A stretch of DNA of 64,000 nt, taken from contig MJGA01000004.1 of NCBI GenBank assembly GCA_001910725.1, positions 1,054,001-1,118,000 on the forward strand. The letters are read 5' to 3'. The position numbers and the translations under genes were made by a program. Positions 1 through 12,498 of this stretch are shown piece by piece (within the stretch, counting starts at the first letter, position 1; each line of letters begins with the position of its first letter). The DNA comes from Phanerodontia chrysosporium (lineage: Eukaryota; Basidiomycota; Agaricomycetes; Polyporales; Phanerochaetaceae). Below the pieces are notes generated by a model that was not told where the DNA came from, searched no databases, and was given only the letters and a program-made list of their open reading frames with translations.

Positions 1-278
1 TTAACCTCTTCCTCGTCGATGTCTACTTCGACAGTGTCCTCGGTCTCCTCAGTCTTGGCGCGTTTTGTTGGTTTGGAGGTCGTCGCAGGCGGCGAGTAGT
101 CTTCCTCATCCTCATCGTCGGTGTATAGCACAGCCTGCCGGCGTTTGGAGGCTTTCCGACGAGGGGCGGACTGCTCTTCAACCTGTGGGAGACAGCTGAA
201 TACGTTCGGTATTTGCGCCGTTCAGCGTTGCATTACCTGACTGGTACTAGCCTTTGGAATCTTGATCTTCAGCGACAT
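1..278 (-). CDS. 5' part of a lysine/acid-rich nuclear protein (cut by window edge)
   Basis: Only the amino end is present. Exon 1 (278-237) encodes 14 residues beginning MSLKIKIPK, a GTAATG intron follows, and exon 2 starts at 182 and runs off the window. The visible roughly 75 residues mix basic nuclear-localisation-like runs (RRKASKRR, KPTKRAK) with acidic runs (DDEDEED, DIDEEEV), as in chromatin-associated proteins. Some INO80-complex small subunits have a similar start, but the conserved domain would lie outside the window, so I do not assign a family. It is head-to-head with the GrpE gene across 274 bp. Confidence 0.6.
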
Positions 279-552
279 GCGTGCAGCAGTTTTGTGTGGA
301 GATGTGCGAGGTGGTCTGGGAGCGCACGCCCGGGGACGGTGAACGCGACAATGAAGGGGTGAAGCGCGCAGGCGCGACTCTGATGCGGCGCGCCTTCCGC
401 ATGGAGGCATCGCACGTGACGGCCCGCTGGCACTTGAAGGCTTCCGAAATTTTGGGCGGGAACTCTCGTAACGCATCCTCTGCGTCACCAACCACACACG
501 ACCGCCCTCTTGTCCACCGGCCCCGCGTTCCTCTGTGCAACCCACGCCCGCC

Positions 553-1339
553 ATGAGCTGCCGATCCGCACTGAACGTCTTCCGCTCCTGCTCGTCCTCG
601 TACGCGTCGCGCGCCGCCGCACGCCCGTCGCTTAACGCTGCCCGGCGGTTCGCGGGCGCACGCTCTTACTCAGCCCAGGCAGAGCCGCAGCCCGCGGAGG
701 AGGCCAAGAAGGAGGGCGAGAGCTCGTCGGAGGCCTCCGCCTCGGAGAAGGAGTGCCTCGAGAAGCTGAAGAAGAAGGAGGAAGAGGTGCAAGACCTCGT
801 GGTACGTCCCCGCGCGCACGTCCGCCTGCCCGTCCCGCCTCCGATCTGACCGTGCGCCGTCCCAGGGCCGGCTACGATACCTGCAGGCCGACTTCCTGAA
901 CCTGCAGCGCAATGCTGCGCGCGAAAAGGAGCAGCAGCGCGACTTTGCGATCACCAAGTTCGCCGGCGACCTCCTCGAAACCGTGGACGTCCTCGCGATG
1001 GCCCTCAAGTCCGTCCCGCCATCCGCCATCAAGCCACCAGCGGCGGACGCGCCGTCGGCCGCGGCAGAGAAGACGGCGGAGCAGCACCTCTACGATCTGC
1101 ACCAGGGCGTCGAGATGACGCACAGGCTGCTCCTCCAGACGCTCTTCAAGTACCAGGTCAAGCCCTTCGACCCAACAGGCGAGAAGTTCGACCCGAACCG
1201 CCATGAGGCACTCTACCAGGCACCCATCCCCGGCAAGGAGCCAGGGACCGTGCTCGAGTGTCAAAAAATCGGCTACACGATCAAGGACCGTGTGCTGCGC
1301 GCAGCGCAAGTCGGTGTCGTCCAGGACACCTCATCATAG
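553..1339 (+). CDS. MGE1: Mitochondrial GrpE homologue, nucleotide exchange factor of mtHsp70
   Basis: Two exons (553-801, 866-1339) give 240 residues. The first 45 or so are rich in Arg, Ser and Ala with almost no acids, as expected of a matrix-targeting peptide. A Lys/Glu-rich coiled coil follows (about residues 50-95, containing LQADFLNLQRNAAREKEQQ), then the GrpE beta domain near the end with FDPNRHEAL and GYTIKDRVLRAAQVGV, the family signature. The protein releases ADP from mitochondrial Hsp70 during import and folding. ATG 553 is the first good start; a GTG at 535 is in frame but not needed. Its stop lies 74 bp from the convergent Phe-tRNA synthetase stop. Confidence 0.95.
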
Positions 1340-1413
1340 TCTTGACGGATTCAGAGGGGTGCAGTGTAGGACCAGCAGTGGATAGACCATACTCTATTAC
1401 CCTATAGCTAATT

Positions 1414-2858
1414 TCAACGAATCTCTACTCCGAAGTTCTCCACCAACCGCGCTTTGACACCCTCGTGCACTACATTGGCCTCTTCATTGGACAGGGACCG
1501 GTCCATAGACCTGTAGTTGATCCTGTAGCACTGGCTCGCACGGCCTGTCTTTGGGTGGGTGAACGCATCAATCTAGAATGCAGGGGTAGCGTTGGTCAGG
1601 TCATGGGTCACTACGCCCGGCGACACTTCGCTCACCAGCTGCACGTCCTCCACCAAATCCCCGGCAGCCTCCCGGACCGTGTCACAGAAGTCGTTTTGGT
1701 GCAGACCACTCTCGGGCAGCCAGAAGCTCAGGTCCTTGTAGCACGCTGGATACTTGGAGTACGGCTTGAATGCGCTGATCTTGCCGGGTGCGAACTGCGA
1801 CAAGAAGCGTTGGTCCTGCGACCAGAAGAGGCGGATGTCTGGAATGGAGTACAAGATCATGGCGATGCGCTCCAGACCCAGTCCAAAGGCCCATCCGATG
1901 CTGTTAGGGACGTCTGCAGGAGGTATGTGTGACCGTGACCTGGACCAGCATGGAAAGGGGACGCACTTGCCCGCTCTAGGGTGGATTGCAGGACGACACC
2001 GCAGCCTAGGATTTCAAGCCATTTACCGTTGAAGAAGACCTCGACCTCGTAGCTCGGGCTCGTGAAGGGGAAGTAGGCCTCTATCCAGCGGACCCTCAGC
2101 GGCTCGTCCTTTCGGCCTCCGAAGAGTGTCAACATGAGACTGTTCAGAGACAGTTTCAGGTTGTGCGCAACCAGCTCTGCGTAACGGGAGTCGTGAGACG
2201 GCTGGACCGGGTTGGACGCACTTATGTGGGGAATGTCCTCGATGATTATATTCGTGCTCTTGAGATAATCTACAAGAGACGCGTTCTCCTCCGCCAGCTC
2301 CTTCATGCTGTTCGCGTCGGAGTGGAAGATACGCGCACCCTCCATCTGGTGGAAGACAGGATAGTGCGACGCGTCGATCTCGTCGCGTCGGTAGACGTCC
2401 GCCGTGAGCAGCCACTTGCGCTCGCCCTTGGCGAAGGTCTCGACCTCGTGTGCCGAGGTATGGGTGCGAAGCATGAGGTTCTGGTTGATGTAGTAGCTGT
2501 CTGTGACAGAGCGGCCAGGGTGGTCGGCCGGGAAGGACAGGTCGTCAAAGTTTTTGGCGGGTGTCACGACGGGCGAGACATCGGAGAGGTGGGTAAAGGA
2601 CGGGTAATGGCGTTCGATGAGCGAGCGAAGGATCCCGATGGGATGTGAGTCGTTGAGGTGGAGCCTGCGCTCGAGCTTGTCGATGATCGCGGAGGTGATG
2701 TTGGTCGTGGCATCCTTGGGGTACGCTTGGCCAAGTATCGTTACGTGGCTGTCCGCGGAGGTGGAGGAGCACCTCGGGGTGCGCACGCCCGCTCTGAGAC
2801 GCAGGGCACGGAGCGGTAGGTGGCGGATGGCCGGCGGACGTCGGAGAGCGGCGAGCAT
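1414..2858 (-). CDS. MSF1: Mitochondrial phenylalanyl-tRNA synthetase
   Basis: Three exons (2858-1967, 1913-1636, 1572-1414) join in frame to 442 residues. The monomeric mitochondrial enzyme charges tRNA-Phe. The start is an Arg-rich presequence ([20 protein letters not shown]). The class II core includes the HQMEGARIF motif, the [14 protein letters not shown] motif and LEILGCGV, followed by [13 protein letters not shown] (motif 3). The last exon encodes the anticodon-binding ferredoxin-like domain ([20 protein letters not shown]). ATG 2858 was chosen over an upstream in-frame codon at 2939 because it begins directly with the presequence. Head-to-head with the folate enzyme across 430 bp. Confidence 0.95.
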
Positions 2859-3288
2859 CGTCTGGGCCTGTGCACACTGGACTCCCGGCGCGCACGGGCT
2901 GTGAGACTTGTGCTGCGAGGGCAGAGGAGTCCAAACCAAAGTGGCGGACAGCCCGAAAGCGTGCGTGACGGGGACGTGCCCGAAAAGGGAGGCGGGCCGT
3001 CACGGAGGACGCGACTCGTCACCAACAACCGTGTGTCGGACGGCGTGACGGTCACAGCTTGGGCTGGATGTCGCACAAAAACTCCGAGATTCGCTGGCTT
3101 TGACTCGACCGGACCCATACAAAACTCGGCAGGCGATGTCGACCATCGTCTGAGTGTCACTCCTTCTCGACAAATCCCCACGCATCCTGCACTTGCCCCA
3201 CGGAGTCCATAAAAAACTCGAGACGGGCTAGATAGACGGAAGACGGAAAATCGTCCTCCGCTATCGCCTAAAAGCGCACGAGATCAAA
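2859..3288. promoter_or_regulatory. Divergent intergenic region, Phe-tRNA synthetase / C1-THF synthase
   Basis: This 430 bp gap separates two outward-facing start codons and must hold both promoters. No open frame here resembles a protein. I see no clear TATA box, and pyrimidine-rich stretches precede the plus-strand ATG. Confidence 0.4.
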
Positions 3289-6200
3289 ATGATACGTCTC
3301 GCGCACCTACCTTGGGTCCCACCCCTCACCCGCTCTTCATCTCGTTCCTTCACCACCTCCTCCAAACTCATGGCCAGCTCAAAGTTGATTGACGGCACTG
3401 CTCTTGCAAAGTACGCCCTGTCCCCCATCGCTTTGGTGCGCCACAGGACTAATGACTCCTACGCGCTCTTAGGCAGGTTCGCGCTGAGGTCGCGGAGCGC
3501 ATCCAGAGCCTCAAGACCAAGAGCCCCCGCTTCCAGCCCCAGCTGGTCATTGTGCAGGCCGGCGCACGCCCCGACTCGAGCGTGTACGTGCGCATGAAGG
3601 CCAAGGCTGCTGAAGAGGTCGGCATCAAGTTCCAGCACGTCGCTCTCTCCGACGAGGCCGGTGTAGAGGAGGTCGTTGAAGTCGTCAAGAAGCTCAACGA
3701 CAACCCTGAGGTCAACGGTATCCTGGTCCAGCTCCCCCTTGGTCCCCACGTCGGTGCAGACGGCGAGCGCGCGGTCACCGAGGCGGTCAGTCCTGAGAAG
3801 GACGTCGACGGGTACTCACACTTTACGCCCGGTCTATCACGGTTCTGATCAACGGTTATTCAGTTTCCACGCGTACAACATTGGTCACTTGTCTTCTCGC
3901 GCTTCGGTCCCTCTCTTCACGCCGTGCACTCCTGCGGGAGTTATCAAGCTCCTGGAACATGCCGGCGTCCAGATTGCCGGTTCCAACGCGGTGGTCCTCG
4001 GTCGCAGCGATATAGTGGGGAATCCTGTTGCGGCTCTGCTCAAGAGTCGCGATGCCACTGTAACACAATGCCACAGTCGCACCAAGAACCTCCCGGAAAT
4101 CGTGCGTGTGATTACATATTGCAAATGCCGGCCACTGATTAGACGACGCCTCCAGGTCAAGCAAGCGGACATAGTTGTTTCGGCCATCGGCAAGCCTCAG
4201 TTCGTTCAGGGATCCTGGCTTAAGCCTGGCGCGGTCGTTATCGATGTTGGTACCAACTACATCGCAGGTCAGTCTCATTCATTATTAATTGAGAAGAGCC
4301 ATATCTGAACGCTTTTGTAGATGAGACTAAGAAGTCTGGCCAACGCATGGTCGGCGATGTCGATTTCGAATCTGCCAAGGAGGTGGTCTCGTTCATCACT
4401 CCGGTCCCCGGAGGCGTCGGTCCCATGACGGTCGCTATGCTCATGGTGAACACGCTCAAGGCTGCCGAGAGGCAATGGGAGGAGATGCGCTCCCGCAAGC
4501 TCAAGCCCCTCAAGCTTGACATCAAGGAGAAGGTCCCCAGTGACATCGAGATCGCCATGGCTCAAACGCCCAAGCCTATCACCCAGCTTGCGCACGAGAT
4601 CGGTGTCTTGCCCAACGAACTTGAGAGCTACGGCCCCTACAAGGCCAAGGTTGACCTCAGCGTCCTTGAACGCCTCAAGCACCGCAAGGACGGCAAGTAC
4701 ATCTTGATCTCTGGGTGAGTTACGTGCATACGCGATCGCGGTGAAGACCTAATCCATGTGTAGTATCACCCCAACCCCTCTCGGAGAGGGCAAGTCGACC
4801 ACAACCATTGGTCTTGCCCAGGCTCTCGGTGCCCATATGGGGCGCTTGACTTTCGCCAACGTCCGCCAGCCCAGTCAGGGTCCAACCTTTGGAATAAAGG
4901 GAGGAGCCGCCGGAGGAGGATACAGTCAGGTCATTCCCATGGACGAGTTTAACCTCCATTTGACTGGCGATATCCACGCGGTCACTGCTGCCAATAACCT
5001 GGTCGCTGCCGCTCTGGACGCTCGTATGCTCCACGAGGGCACTCAATCCGACAAGGCTCTGTACAGCCGTCTCGTCCCCACCAAGAAGGGCAAGCGCGAG
5101 TTCGCTCCCCTCATGTTCAAGCGTCTGAAGAAGCTTGGTATCGACAAGACGAACCCCAACGACTTGACCCCCGAGGAGATCAACCGCTTTGCTCGCCTTG
5201 ATGTCGACCCCGAGACGATCACCTGGAACCGCGTCATTGACACCAACGACCGTTTCCTGCGCCAGATCACCATTGGCCAGGCGCCCTCCGAGAAGGGCTT
5301 TGAGCGCGTCACTGGTTTCGACATTGCCGTTGCGTCCGAGTGCATGGCCGTCCTGGCTCTGACCACCGACCTGCAGGACATGCGCGAGAGGCTCGGTGCC
5401 ATGGTCGTCGCGACCAGCAAGCGTGGCGAGCCCATCACCTGTGATGACCTCGGTGTTGGCGGTGCTCTCGCTGTCCTCATGAAGGACGCTATCAAGCCCA
5501 ACCTCATGCAGACGCTCGAGGGCACGCCCGTCTTCGTCCACGCCGGCCCCTTCGCCAACATCGCACACGGAAACTCGTCCATTCTCGCCGACAAGGTCGC
5601 GCTCAAGCTGGCCGGAACCGAGGAGGGCGATGGCCCTGAGCGCGTCGGCTACGTCCTCACCGAGGGTGGCTTCGGCGCTGACATGGGCATGGAGAAGTTC
5701 TGCAACATCAAGTGCCGTGTCAGCGGCTTGAAGCCAGACGCCGTCGTCATCGTTGCTACTACCCGTGCGCTCAAGATGCACGGTGGCGGACCTGAGGTTA
5801 CTCCCGGCAAGCCCCTCCACGACACGTACACCAAGGAGGACCTCACTACTCTTGAGGAGGGTTGCAAGAACCTCGTCAAGCACATCGAGAACTCCCGCAA
5901 GTTCGGCCTCAAGGTCATCGTTGCCATCAACCAGTTCGCGTAAGTAGCCCATAGAAATGTGCTGGAGTCATGATCTAAACAATCCTTCAGCACTGACACT
6001 CCAGCTGAGCTGGAGCTCGTCCGCCAGAAGTCGCTCGCTGGCGGTGCTGACGCTGCTGTCGTCAGCAACCACTGGGCCGAGGGTGGTGCTGGCGCGCTCG
6101 CGCTCGCCCAAGCCGTTGTTCAGACTTGCGAGGGCGAGTCCGACTTCAAGTTCCTGTACGACCTCAACCTGCCGATCGAGAAGAAGATCGAGATCATCTG

Positions 6201-6566
6201 CAAGGAGATCTATGGTGCGGACGGCATCGAGCTCAGCGAGCAGGCCCAGAAGCAGGTCGACACATACACCCAGCAGGGCTTTGGCGGTCTTCCTAGTACG
6301 TACTCTGTAGCCGCCAAACGTGCATATAAGCTGACACTCCTTCAGTTTGCATGGCCAAGACCCAGTACTCCTTCTCGCACGACCCCAAGCTCAAGAACGT
6401 CGCTACCGGCTTCACCGTGCCTATCCGCTCGGTGCGCCTCTCCGCCGGCGCGGGCTTCCTCTACCCCATCCTCGGCGACATGCAGACCATGCCCGGTCTC
6501 GGCACGCGCCCCGGCTTCTGGGAGGTCGACCTCGACCCCACCGGCAAGGTCGTCGGTCTCTTCTGA
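3289..6566 (+). CDS. ADE3: Trifunctional C1-tetrahydrofolate synthase
   Basis: Eight exons (3289-3410, 3473-3811, 3864-4101, 4156-4267, 4321-4714, 4764-5939, 5991-6295, 6346-6566) join to 968 residues, normal for the family. The first third is the methylene-THF dehydrogenase/cyclohydrolase ([53 protein letters not shown]). The rest is 10-formyl-THF synthetase, with the ATP loop [12 protein letters not shown] (split by an intron) and the closing [27 protein letters not shown]. It interconverts one-carbon folates for purine, thymidylate and formyl-Met supply. The start MIRLAHLPW...[11 protein letters not shown] looks like a mitochondrial presequence, and a second in-frame ATG at 3370 would give a cytosolic form. 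Confidence 0.97.
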
Positions 6567-6927
6567 GAGGCCGCGCACCTGGACGTTTCGTCGCACACAC
6601 TAGACTCCATCTTCATCAGATAGGCTCTAGAACCTACACACCGTTCAACACGGCAGCAGCACCCGCCCTGTCAAGCAGGGGGCGCGCTGGAGTACCTTTC
6701 AACCAGGGACATCCGTTGTTGGAACGTTCAACCGAGATAGAGTACGCCAAGGACGGTGGAAGGCGGACTGGATCCGCTCTAAACACGGGATGGATCGCGG
6801 AATACTCAAGTAACGGGTTGTGACTACATTGCAATATCATCACTTCATCTGCAGAGTCTCCTGAGTGTTAAATTAAGTGTTCGGGACAGCGGCATAGAAT
6901 ACAGCATGGTACATGTGATGGTACAGG
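6567..6927. other. Convergent 3' region, no gene seen
   Basis: This 361 bp lies between the stop of the folate enzyme and the stop of the Slt11 gene on the other strand. Short open frames are present but have no family features and no intron support. It probably holds both 3' UTRs. Confidence 0.5.
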
Positions 6928-8205
6928 TTACGCCTCGACAGACTTCGCCCTGGCGGCAGCCTTGCTGCGACCCCATTTCACACCGATGTTTTGACCGTCC
7001 ATCTCGAGCCCATTTGCCCAAGCCGCCGCTGCCAGCTCTGCGGATTCGCGGTCCTTGAAGTTCACGAAGGCGCATCTGCACACGTGTGAGTAACTGGGCC
7101 AGGAGTACACCTCACATTTAGGCGGTGCTGACCTTGACTTCGCGACGTGTACTATCGACTTGATCTGTGTCTGAGGAACGTTGGGTAGTGTCTGTGCGAC
7201 CTTTGTCCGAATGGTATCCTCGGTCGCTGAGGCAGGCAGGGTAGTAAGGAATATGGATGTCTAAGCATTGTTAGTCAGGTTTGGGCTACTGACAAAGGCA
7301 TGTGGCTGCTCACAATGGACTTGTCTTCCGGCGGTGTAAGGCCCATACGAGTCGCATGCTGGTTGAGAATCTTGCGTGCTACAGGATCGTTGTTTCCGTG
7401 GTATCTATCCTGGATATTTTGCTTGGAGAGTTCGTTCTGTACTGGCATCTCGTGTCTACGTTACGCGGTGTCAGAGACAGTACCGGACAAGTGAAGTAAA
7501 GCCACGCACCGGTATGGGCACTCATCACCTCGGTTGCACTCCCCTTTAACGTAGAACGAGCAAATATGTGGGCGGTTCCGCTTGTAGTACGGGTCCGTCC
7601 TTGCAAGTTGCTTGAGCATCTCTTTGCCTGCCGATGATGCCCTTGTGCCGCCAAGCAGCGATTTGTCGCCTTCGAGCTGTAGTTTATGTCAATAGAGAGC
7701 TCTACGGCACAAAGATATTGACGCACCTTCGTTTCCATGTTTTGCGCATAGTACTCGCGGTTGACTTCGCTTGTAGGAGCTTCGTTTTGAATCGCCAGCG
7801 CGGTGTCTCGCACTTGGGTCGGCAGGCCAAACTCAAGGTCCAGAAGGCACGTCTGGCAAACGTTCTTAACCTTGGCACATGTTTGGCAGATTACGGTCGT
7901 CTTGTAGCGCATACCAGTGCCGGGGTTCCAGCGGAAGACGGTGAATGGCCGTGCGCATGTACCGCAGGAACGTCCGAACTCTTGCTTCGACTGATAAGAG
8001 GTCAGAATTGCAATGCAATAGTAAACGTAAAGTCAAGACTCACCATACGCACGAATGCATTGTCTCCGAGACCTACAAGGGGAATGAGCAATCGTGAGGC
8101 CTAACTCCAATGATGTGCAAGATAACTAATACACGCACAAGTCTCGCAAAGAATGGGGAATTCACTTTGCTCCCAACCCGCCTTGTTAATGTCTTGTTTC
8201 GGCAT
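6928..8205 (-). CDS. SLT11: Pre-mRNA-splicing factor Slt11/Ecm2 (RBM22, Cwf5 family)
   Basis: The start codon at 8205 opens with [20 protein letters not shown]. The next exon is only about 29 nt and supplies LGDNAFVRM, and the third continues [21 protein letters not shown] and [23 protein letters not shown], the Cys-rich zinc-binding amino domain of RBM22. A CCCH zinc finger follows (ICSFYVKG and [10 protein letters not shown]), then an RRM ending [19 protein letters not shown] and [13 protein letters not shown]. The protein contacts U6 snRNA and the intron in the activated spliceosome. At least six exons are needed. It is shorter after the RRM than the animal protein, as usual in fungi. Confidence 0.93.
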
Positions 8206-9088
8206 ATTTCCAGCGTATGCGAGTTGCGTCTAAGGGAGGGGAAGGAGTGGTGGTGGTGTAGTAGATCGTGCCGTGATGCACGAGCCGCTAGATGTTGAAG
8301 TGTGAAGTAAACACCGGAGTAAGTGATGGGTAACCAAATGCGTTTATTTCGATGCTTATCTCATTTCGATGACTGTCTTACCGATGCTACACGAAGCGCC
8401 CACAGCTTGTATTGACATGTATCTGCCTATGCACACGACCGCATAGCGGCTGTCATAGGTCGGAGGAAGTTAAGCCCTACGTAAGTATACTGGTACACCT
8501 AAGTTAGTAGCGGTCTCTGCCACAAGCTTTCAATGACGTGGTAGTAAGGACTGTACTGTACTTGCAACACACTCTGCGATTGTACTGCAAATGCCTACAG
8601 TGCAGCGAGGACACCAAAACTCCATGCAGGGGTGTCACTACTTCGCTGGCTTGTCTCTGGTGCAGCCTGCTGTCATGATTGAGAGAGCAAGTACCCGAAT
8701 ACATACTTCCAACTTCCACATAGTCAGAATCGGACACCGTGATGTCAGCTATAGATGAATTGTGCCATGCGTTTTCTACATTATCTAAAGTCAGTAGAGT
8801 ATTCCGACGCTACTCCCTGATAACATACCCATTTCCAAGCTTTTGACGAGATGTGCTGTGGCAAAGCTTCGGCCCAACGGAACGCCACAAGGGGGCGCCA
8901 ATCAAACGGTGTCTGAGACGCCGAGGCTGGCATACGAATTGGCATGTATCCCGAGCTTGGTATAGTAAGGAACGAGATACTTGGGCTGTGCACAGTTAAA
9001 AAATGCGGTATAAGACATTCCTGTATAGTACAGTATCCTTAGATTTCTCAGTACCAGCCACTATTAGATACAGGGATAGCTGTCCGGT
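8206..9088. other. 883 bp gap, no supported gene
   Basis: This lies between the 5' end of the Slt11 gene and the 3' end of UBA3, both on the minus strand. Open frames reach only about 75 codons and lack the GC-rich third positions of neighbouring genes. A minus-strand frame at 8781-8993 reads smoothly but resembles nothing I know. The region should contain the Slt11 promoter and the UBA3 3' UTR. Confidence 0.4.
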
Positions 9089-10731
9089 CTACGAGTAGTG
9101 GACGCGCAGGGAGAGACTAAACGGCAAGGTTGTTGCTGTCACAGTAATCTCCCCGCCGTCTTCAACCAGGTCCGATACCGGCTTCTCTAGGTTTGGTCTA
9201 GTAGCTTCTTCCAACTGTGGTGGCGCCTGGAAGTAGATATGTTTGCTTCCGCTCGACAGCGATGGCTTCTTGATTTGACTGATGGAGAGTTAGTTCGAGT
9301 ATTATCGGGAGTAGAAGGTCCTTACATGTCCTGACGTTCGACGAGCATCTCAATCAGCTTGTCGACAGTGAGATCTTTGCTGATGGTGATATCGACAGCC
9401 TCGCCACCACACACAGGACATTCGGGACGCTTCTCATGTTCGAATGTGAAGGAATAAACGCCATCTGTACCAATGAGCATGAAGTAGTTGTTCAAATATG
9501 CAGCAGAGCTGGTGGCTATCTTGAACGCTTCGTTGCAACATGATGCTGCGCCGCCGTCAGCCATACTATACAGTAGCTAGCGCGATAGTCTTACCGGCAA
9601 TGATAGCATTAGTGGATGCAATGGCGGGGATGATGTTCTTCACGACACCCTGCGTGAGCGAATATGTTACGCCCTCGATATTGAATTCGTTGGCACGAGC
9701 AAGGGCGGTCTTGTAGAGCCAGCTGATGTGTTCAGGATCATCAGTGTCCATCTTCCTGTCTGTCCAGACATTGTGAGACGAGGTTTCGAGCAGCAATACC
9801 GCCATCCATACCTCCGTGTACGCGTGGCCACTCCAAAACAGATGCCCACTCTATGCAATGCTCGGGGAGACGTGGTGTGTTCGCTATTGTACAAATGGGG
9901 AATGCGGTCTGCTTGTTCAGCATGTCTAGTGAGCATTCATAGCATGAAGAGATTGTAGGAAGGATAACGCGGGCTTGGCCCTTGAAGCCTAGAGAAACGT
10001 AAGTGCGTAGTCGAGCATATACGAGGAAAACTTGCCTTCTGTGCCACCGTCAATGAGCGGCTTCAAGCTCTCCGGGTTCTCCGGGTCGACCATGTTCACG
10101 AGAGTTGCGTTGATCCATCGACGCGCTTCCACAGAGTCCAGACCGCAGATTACAAGGTTGAATTGCATGTAGTAGTCTTCGTCTTTGTCTTGAATCTTCC
10201 CATAGTATCTAACATACAGATAAGTATGAATCTGTGCTTATGTTCGGCGAACTTACGGGGTGACTTTCACGCCTGGCACGCGGGCCATGATGAACTCGGC
10301 AGCGACGATTGCTTTCGGTTTGCCGACATCCTTCGACCTATGGAGTGGCTAAGCTCATGTGCGACGGAAGTAGAGTGCAGGGGCTCACCTAAACAAGAAC
10401 TGTCGATTCAAGTTGCTGATGTCTATCGTGTCCATGTCAATGACATGTATGTCCTTGAACCCGGACAGGGCCAGGTTCGCAAGGATCTCGCATCCGAGAC
10501 CACCAGCGCCTATGACAAGGATCTTGCACTTATCCCTGAGGAACTCCTTAACCTGAATAACGATCAGTACACTGTCCCAGTTGGTCTGCCTGAAGCACGC
10601 ACCTCATCTCCTGCCTGGAAAGATGGATCTGTCCGAGGCCCTGGTCTGTCCAGGACTTGATCTACGTGATAGTATCGCCCTGGCCAATCAGCAGTCCGAG
10701 CTGCGCCGTTCGCTGCAGCTGCTGTAGCCAT
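9089..10731 (-). CDS. UBA3: NEDD8-activating enzyme E1 catalytic subunit
   Basis: The gene starts [20 protein letters not shown] at 10731. The nucleotide-binding loop [20 protein letters not shown], then [17 protein letters not shown], are diagnostic of E1 adenylation domains. The catalytic cysteine lies in [23 protein letters not shown], as in Uba3. Further exons give [39 protein letters not shown], a zinc-binding CPVC and the carboxy-terminal ubiquitin-fold domain ending at the stop 9091-9089. With a Ula1-type partner it activates NEDD8 (Rub1) for cullin modification. At least eight short introns interrupt it. Head-to-head with RCL1 across 254 bp. Confidence 0.95.
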
Positions 10732-10985
10732 AGTGAGAGGGATGAGATGTGGTAAGATCGAGAGGGATGAGAGGCGTAGGGGAGCAGCGAGCGGCGCTGA
10801 CCAGTGACCCGCGCGTAACACGCGACTCGGTAAGCGCGCGGTAATTTAGCAAGCGCCCCGCATAGACGCCCAAGAGTTTCTCGATGCTGCGTGCCGATTG
10901 GCTGCGACTCGCTTTCTGTCGACAGCCATAACCCTCGGACTCGTATACCCCTCATACTCCCTCTCACCGGGTTCGCATAGGAATC

Positions 10986-12439
10986 ATGGCCCAGCCTGTC
11001 TCTGTTCTGCACTTCAGTGGTCACCAATATCTCCGACACCGCCTAGTGCTCTCCATACTGAGCGGAAAGCCCGTTAAGATCGACAAAATCCGTCCAGACG
11101 ACAAGAACCCAGGTCTCAGAGGTACGCAACACTTCGTTAGCAAAAACCACAATCTCTAATAAGAGTAGACTATGAGGTCAGCCTTCTTCGCCTACTGGAG
11201 CGTGTGACGAACGGCACTGTCATAGAAATCTCTGTCACTGGTACGTCCACTGTCTCATCCAGCTAGGACTCCATGCCACTATTCACGCGTACAGGTACTG
11301 CAATTCTGGTCAAGCCAGGTGTCATAGCTGGAGGGACCGTTGTCCACGAGTGTCCCCTCTCGCGCTCTATTGGCTACTTCCTGGAGCCCATCGTGATGCT
11401 TGCCCCATTCTCCAAAAAACCCTTGCATCTTACGCTACGGGGCATCACTTCCGATGACCGTGACCTTTCTGTGAGTGCATGTGGATCTATCGCGAGATGC
11501 TCGCTGACTATCTTGTAGGCGGACCTCATCCGAACGGTCACCCTTCCACATCTACAGCTTTTTGGTATATCAGAAGGGCTGGAGCTGCGCGTATGTGGCT
11601 CGTCTTGAAGATATTGAATGCGTGCTGACGTTCATGTAGATCAAGAAACGTGGCGCAGCACCTCTAGGCGGTGGTGAAGTGCAATTCTTGTGCCCCATCG
11701 TCAAGCAAGTAAAGACGTTGAACTTCGTTGACCGAGGAAGGATTAAGCGTATTCGAGGCATTGCGTGCGCACCACAACCCCCTCATCGCTGTTATGCTCT
11801 GCTGACTTTACCATCATACAGTCATGCCGTCCGTGTTAGCCCGCAATTCTCCAACCGGATGATTGAGGCAGCCCGATCCGTACTGAACAGATACATCCCG
11901 GATATCTACTTGTATTCGGATGTATACAAGGGCGAAGACAGTGGAAAGTGAGTCGTGCTCCTCGACTATGTGTTGGCGCAGAACTGACGTCTCTCTAGAT
12001 CCCCAGGTTATGCTCTGAGCCTGCTAGCAGAGTCTACAACTGGCGCCATACACTCTGCAGAGGCCGTGTCAGTCCCTGGTGGCACCCCAGAAGATGTCGC
12101 CCTCACGGCGTCGCGGGCCTTGCTGTCAGAAATTCGCAGGGGTGGCTGCGTCGATAAGCAACATCAAGTCCTTGTGCTCCTCATGATGGTCCTCGGCAGC
12201 GAAGATGTTGGTCGGTGCAGAATGGGTGAGCCGACGCCTAGAACGTAAGTCACACAGTCATAATTCTCTCCCAATCGCTCATCCTCTTGGACAGTATCCA
12301 ATTTCTGCGCGACGTACACCAAACGTTCGGCACGTCCTTCAAAATTGTGCCTGCGGACAAGTCGGACCCTGAGTCGACAGAGCTCGTGTTCTCCTGTTAC
12401 GGCACTGGTTATGTCAACGCGAATAGAACGCTCGCTTAG
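10986..12439 (+). CDS. RCL1: RNA 3'-terminal phosphate cyclase-like protein Rcl1
   Basis: The gene starts MAQPVSVLHFSGHQYLRHRLVLSILSG at 10986. Later exons give VKPGVIAGGTVVHECPLSRSIGYFLE, IKKRGAAPLGGGEVQFLCP, RIKRIRGIAYSHAVRVSP and CVDKQHQVLVLLMMVLGSEDVGRCRMGEPTP, matching the eukaryotic Rcl1 branch, not the true cyclases. Rcl1 binds the GTPase Bms1 in the nucleolar SSU processome and is needed for early 18S pre-rRNA cleavage. At least seven exons are present, some very short near the start. The stop (12437-12439) is 59 bp from the convergent NPR2 stop. Confidence 0.94.
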
Positions 12440-12498
12440 ACGTTGTCTTTTGCGTATGGTATATGCAAGTCCAGGTTCACGGATGTCACGATCTGCGG

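Noticed and set aside
1465..1932. 155-codon plus-strand frame
   Set aside because: It is antisense to two well-supported exons of the mitochondrial Phe-tRNA synthetase.
4720..5952. 410-codon open frame on the minus strand
   Set aside because: It lies exactly opposite the longest exon of the C1-THF synthase. Strong GC3 bias leaves the antisense frame open; the translation has no family features.
8380..8520. Possible tRNA or small RNA gene between SLT11 and UBA3
   Set aside because: No cloverleaf with A and B boxes could be drawn; only short, weak hairpins.
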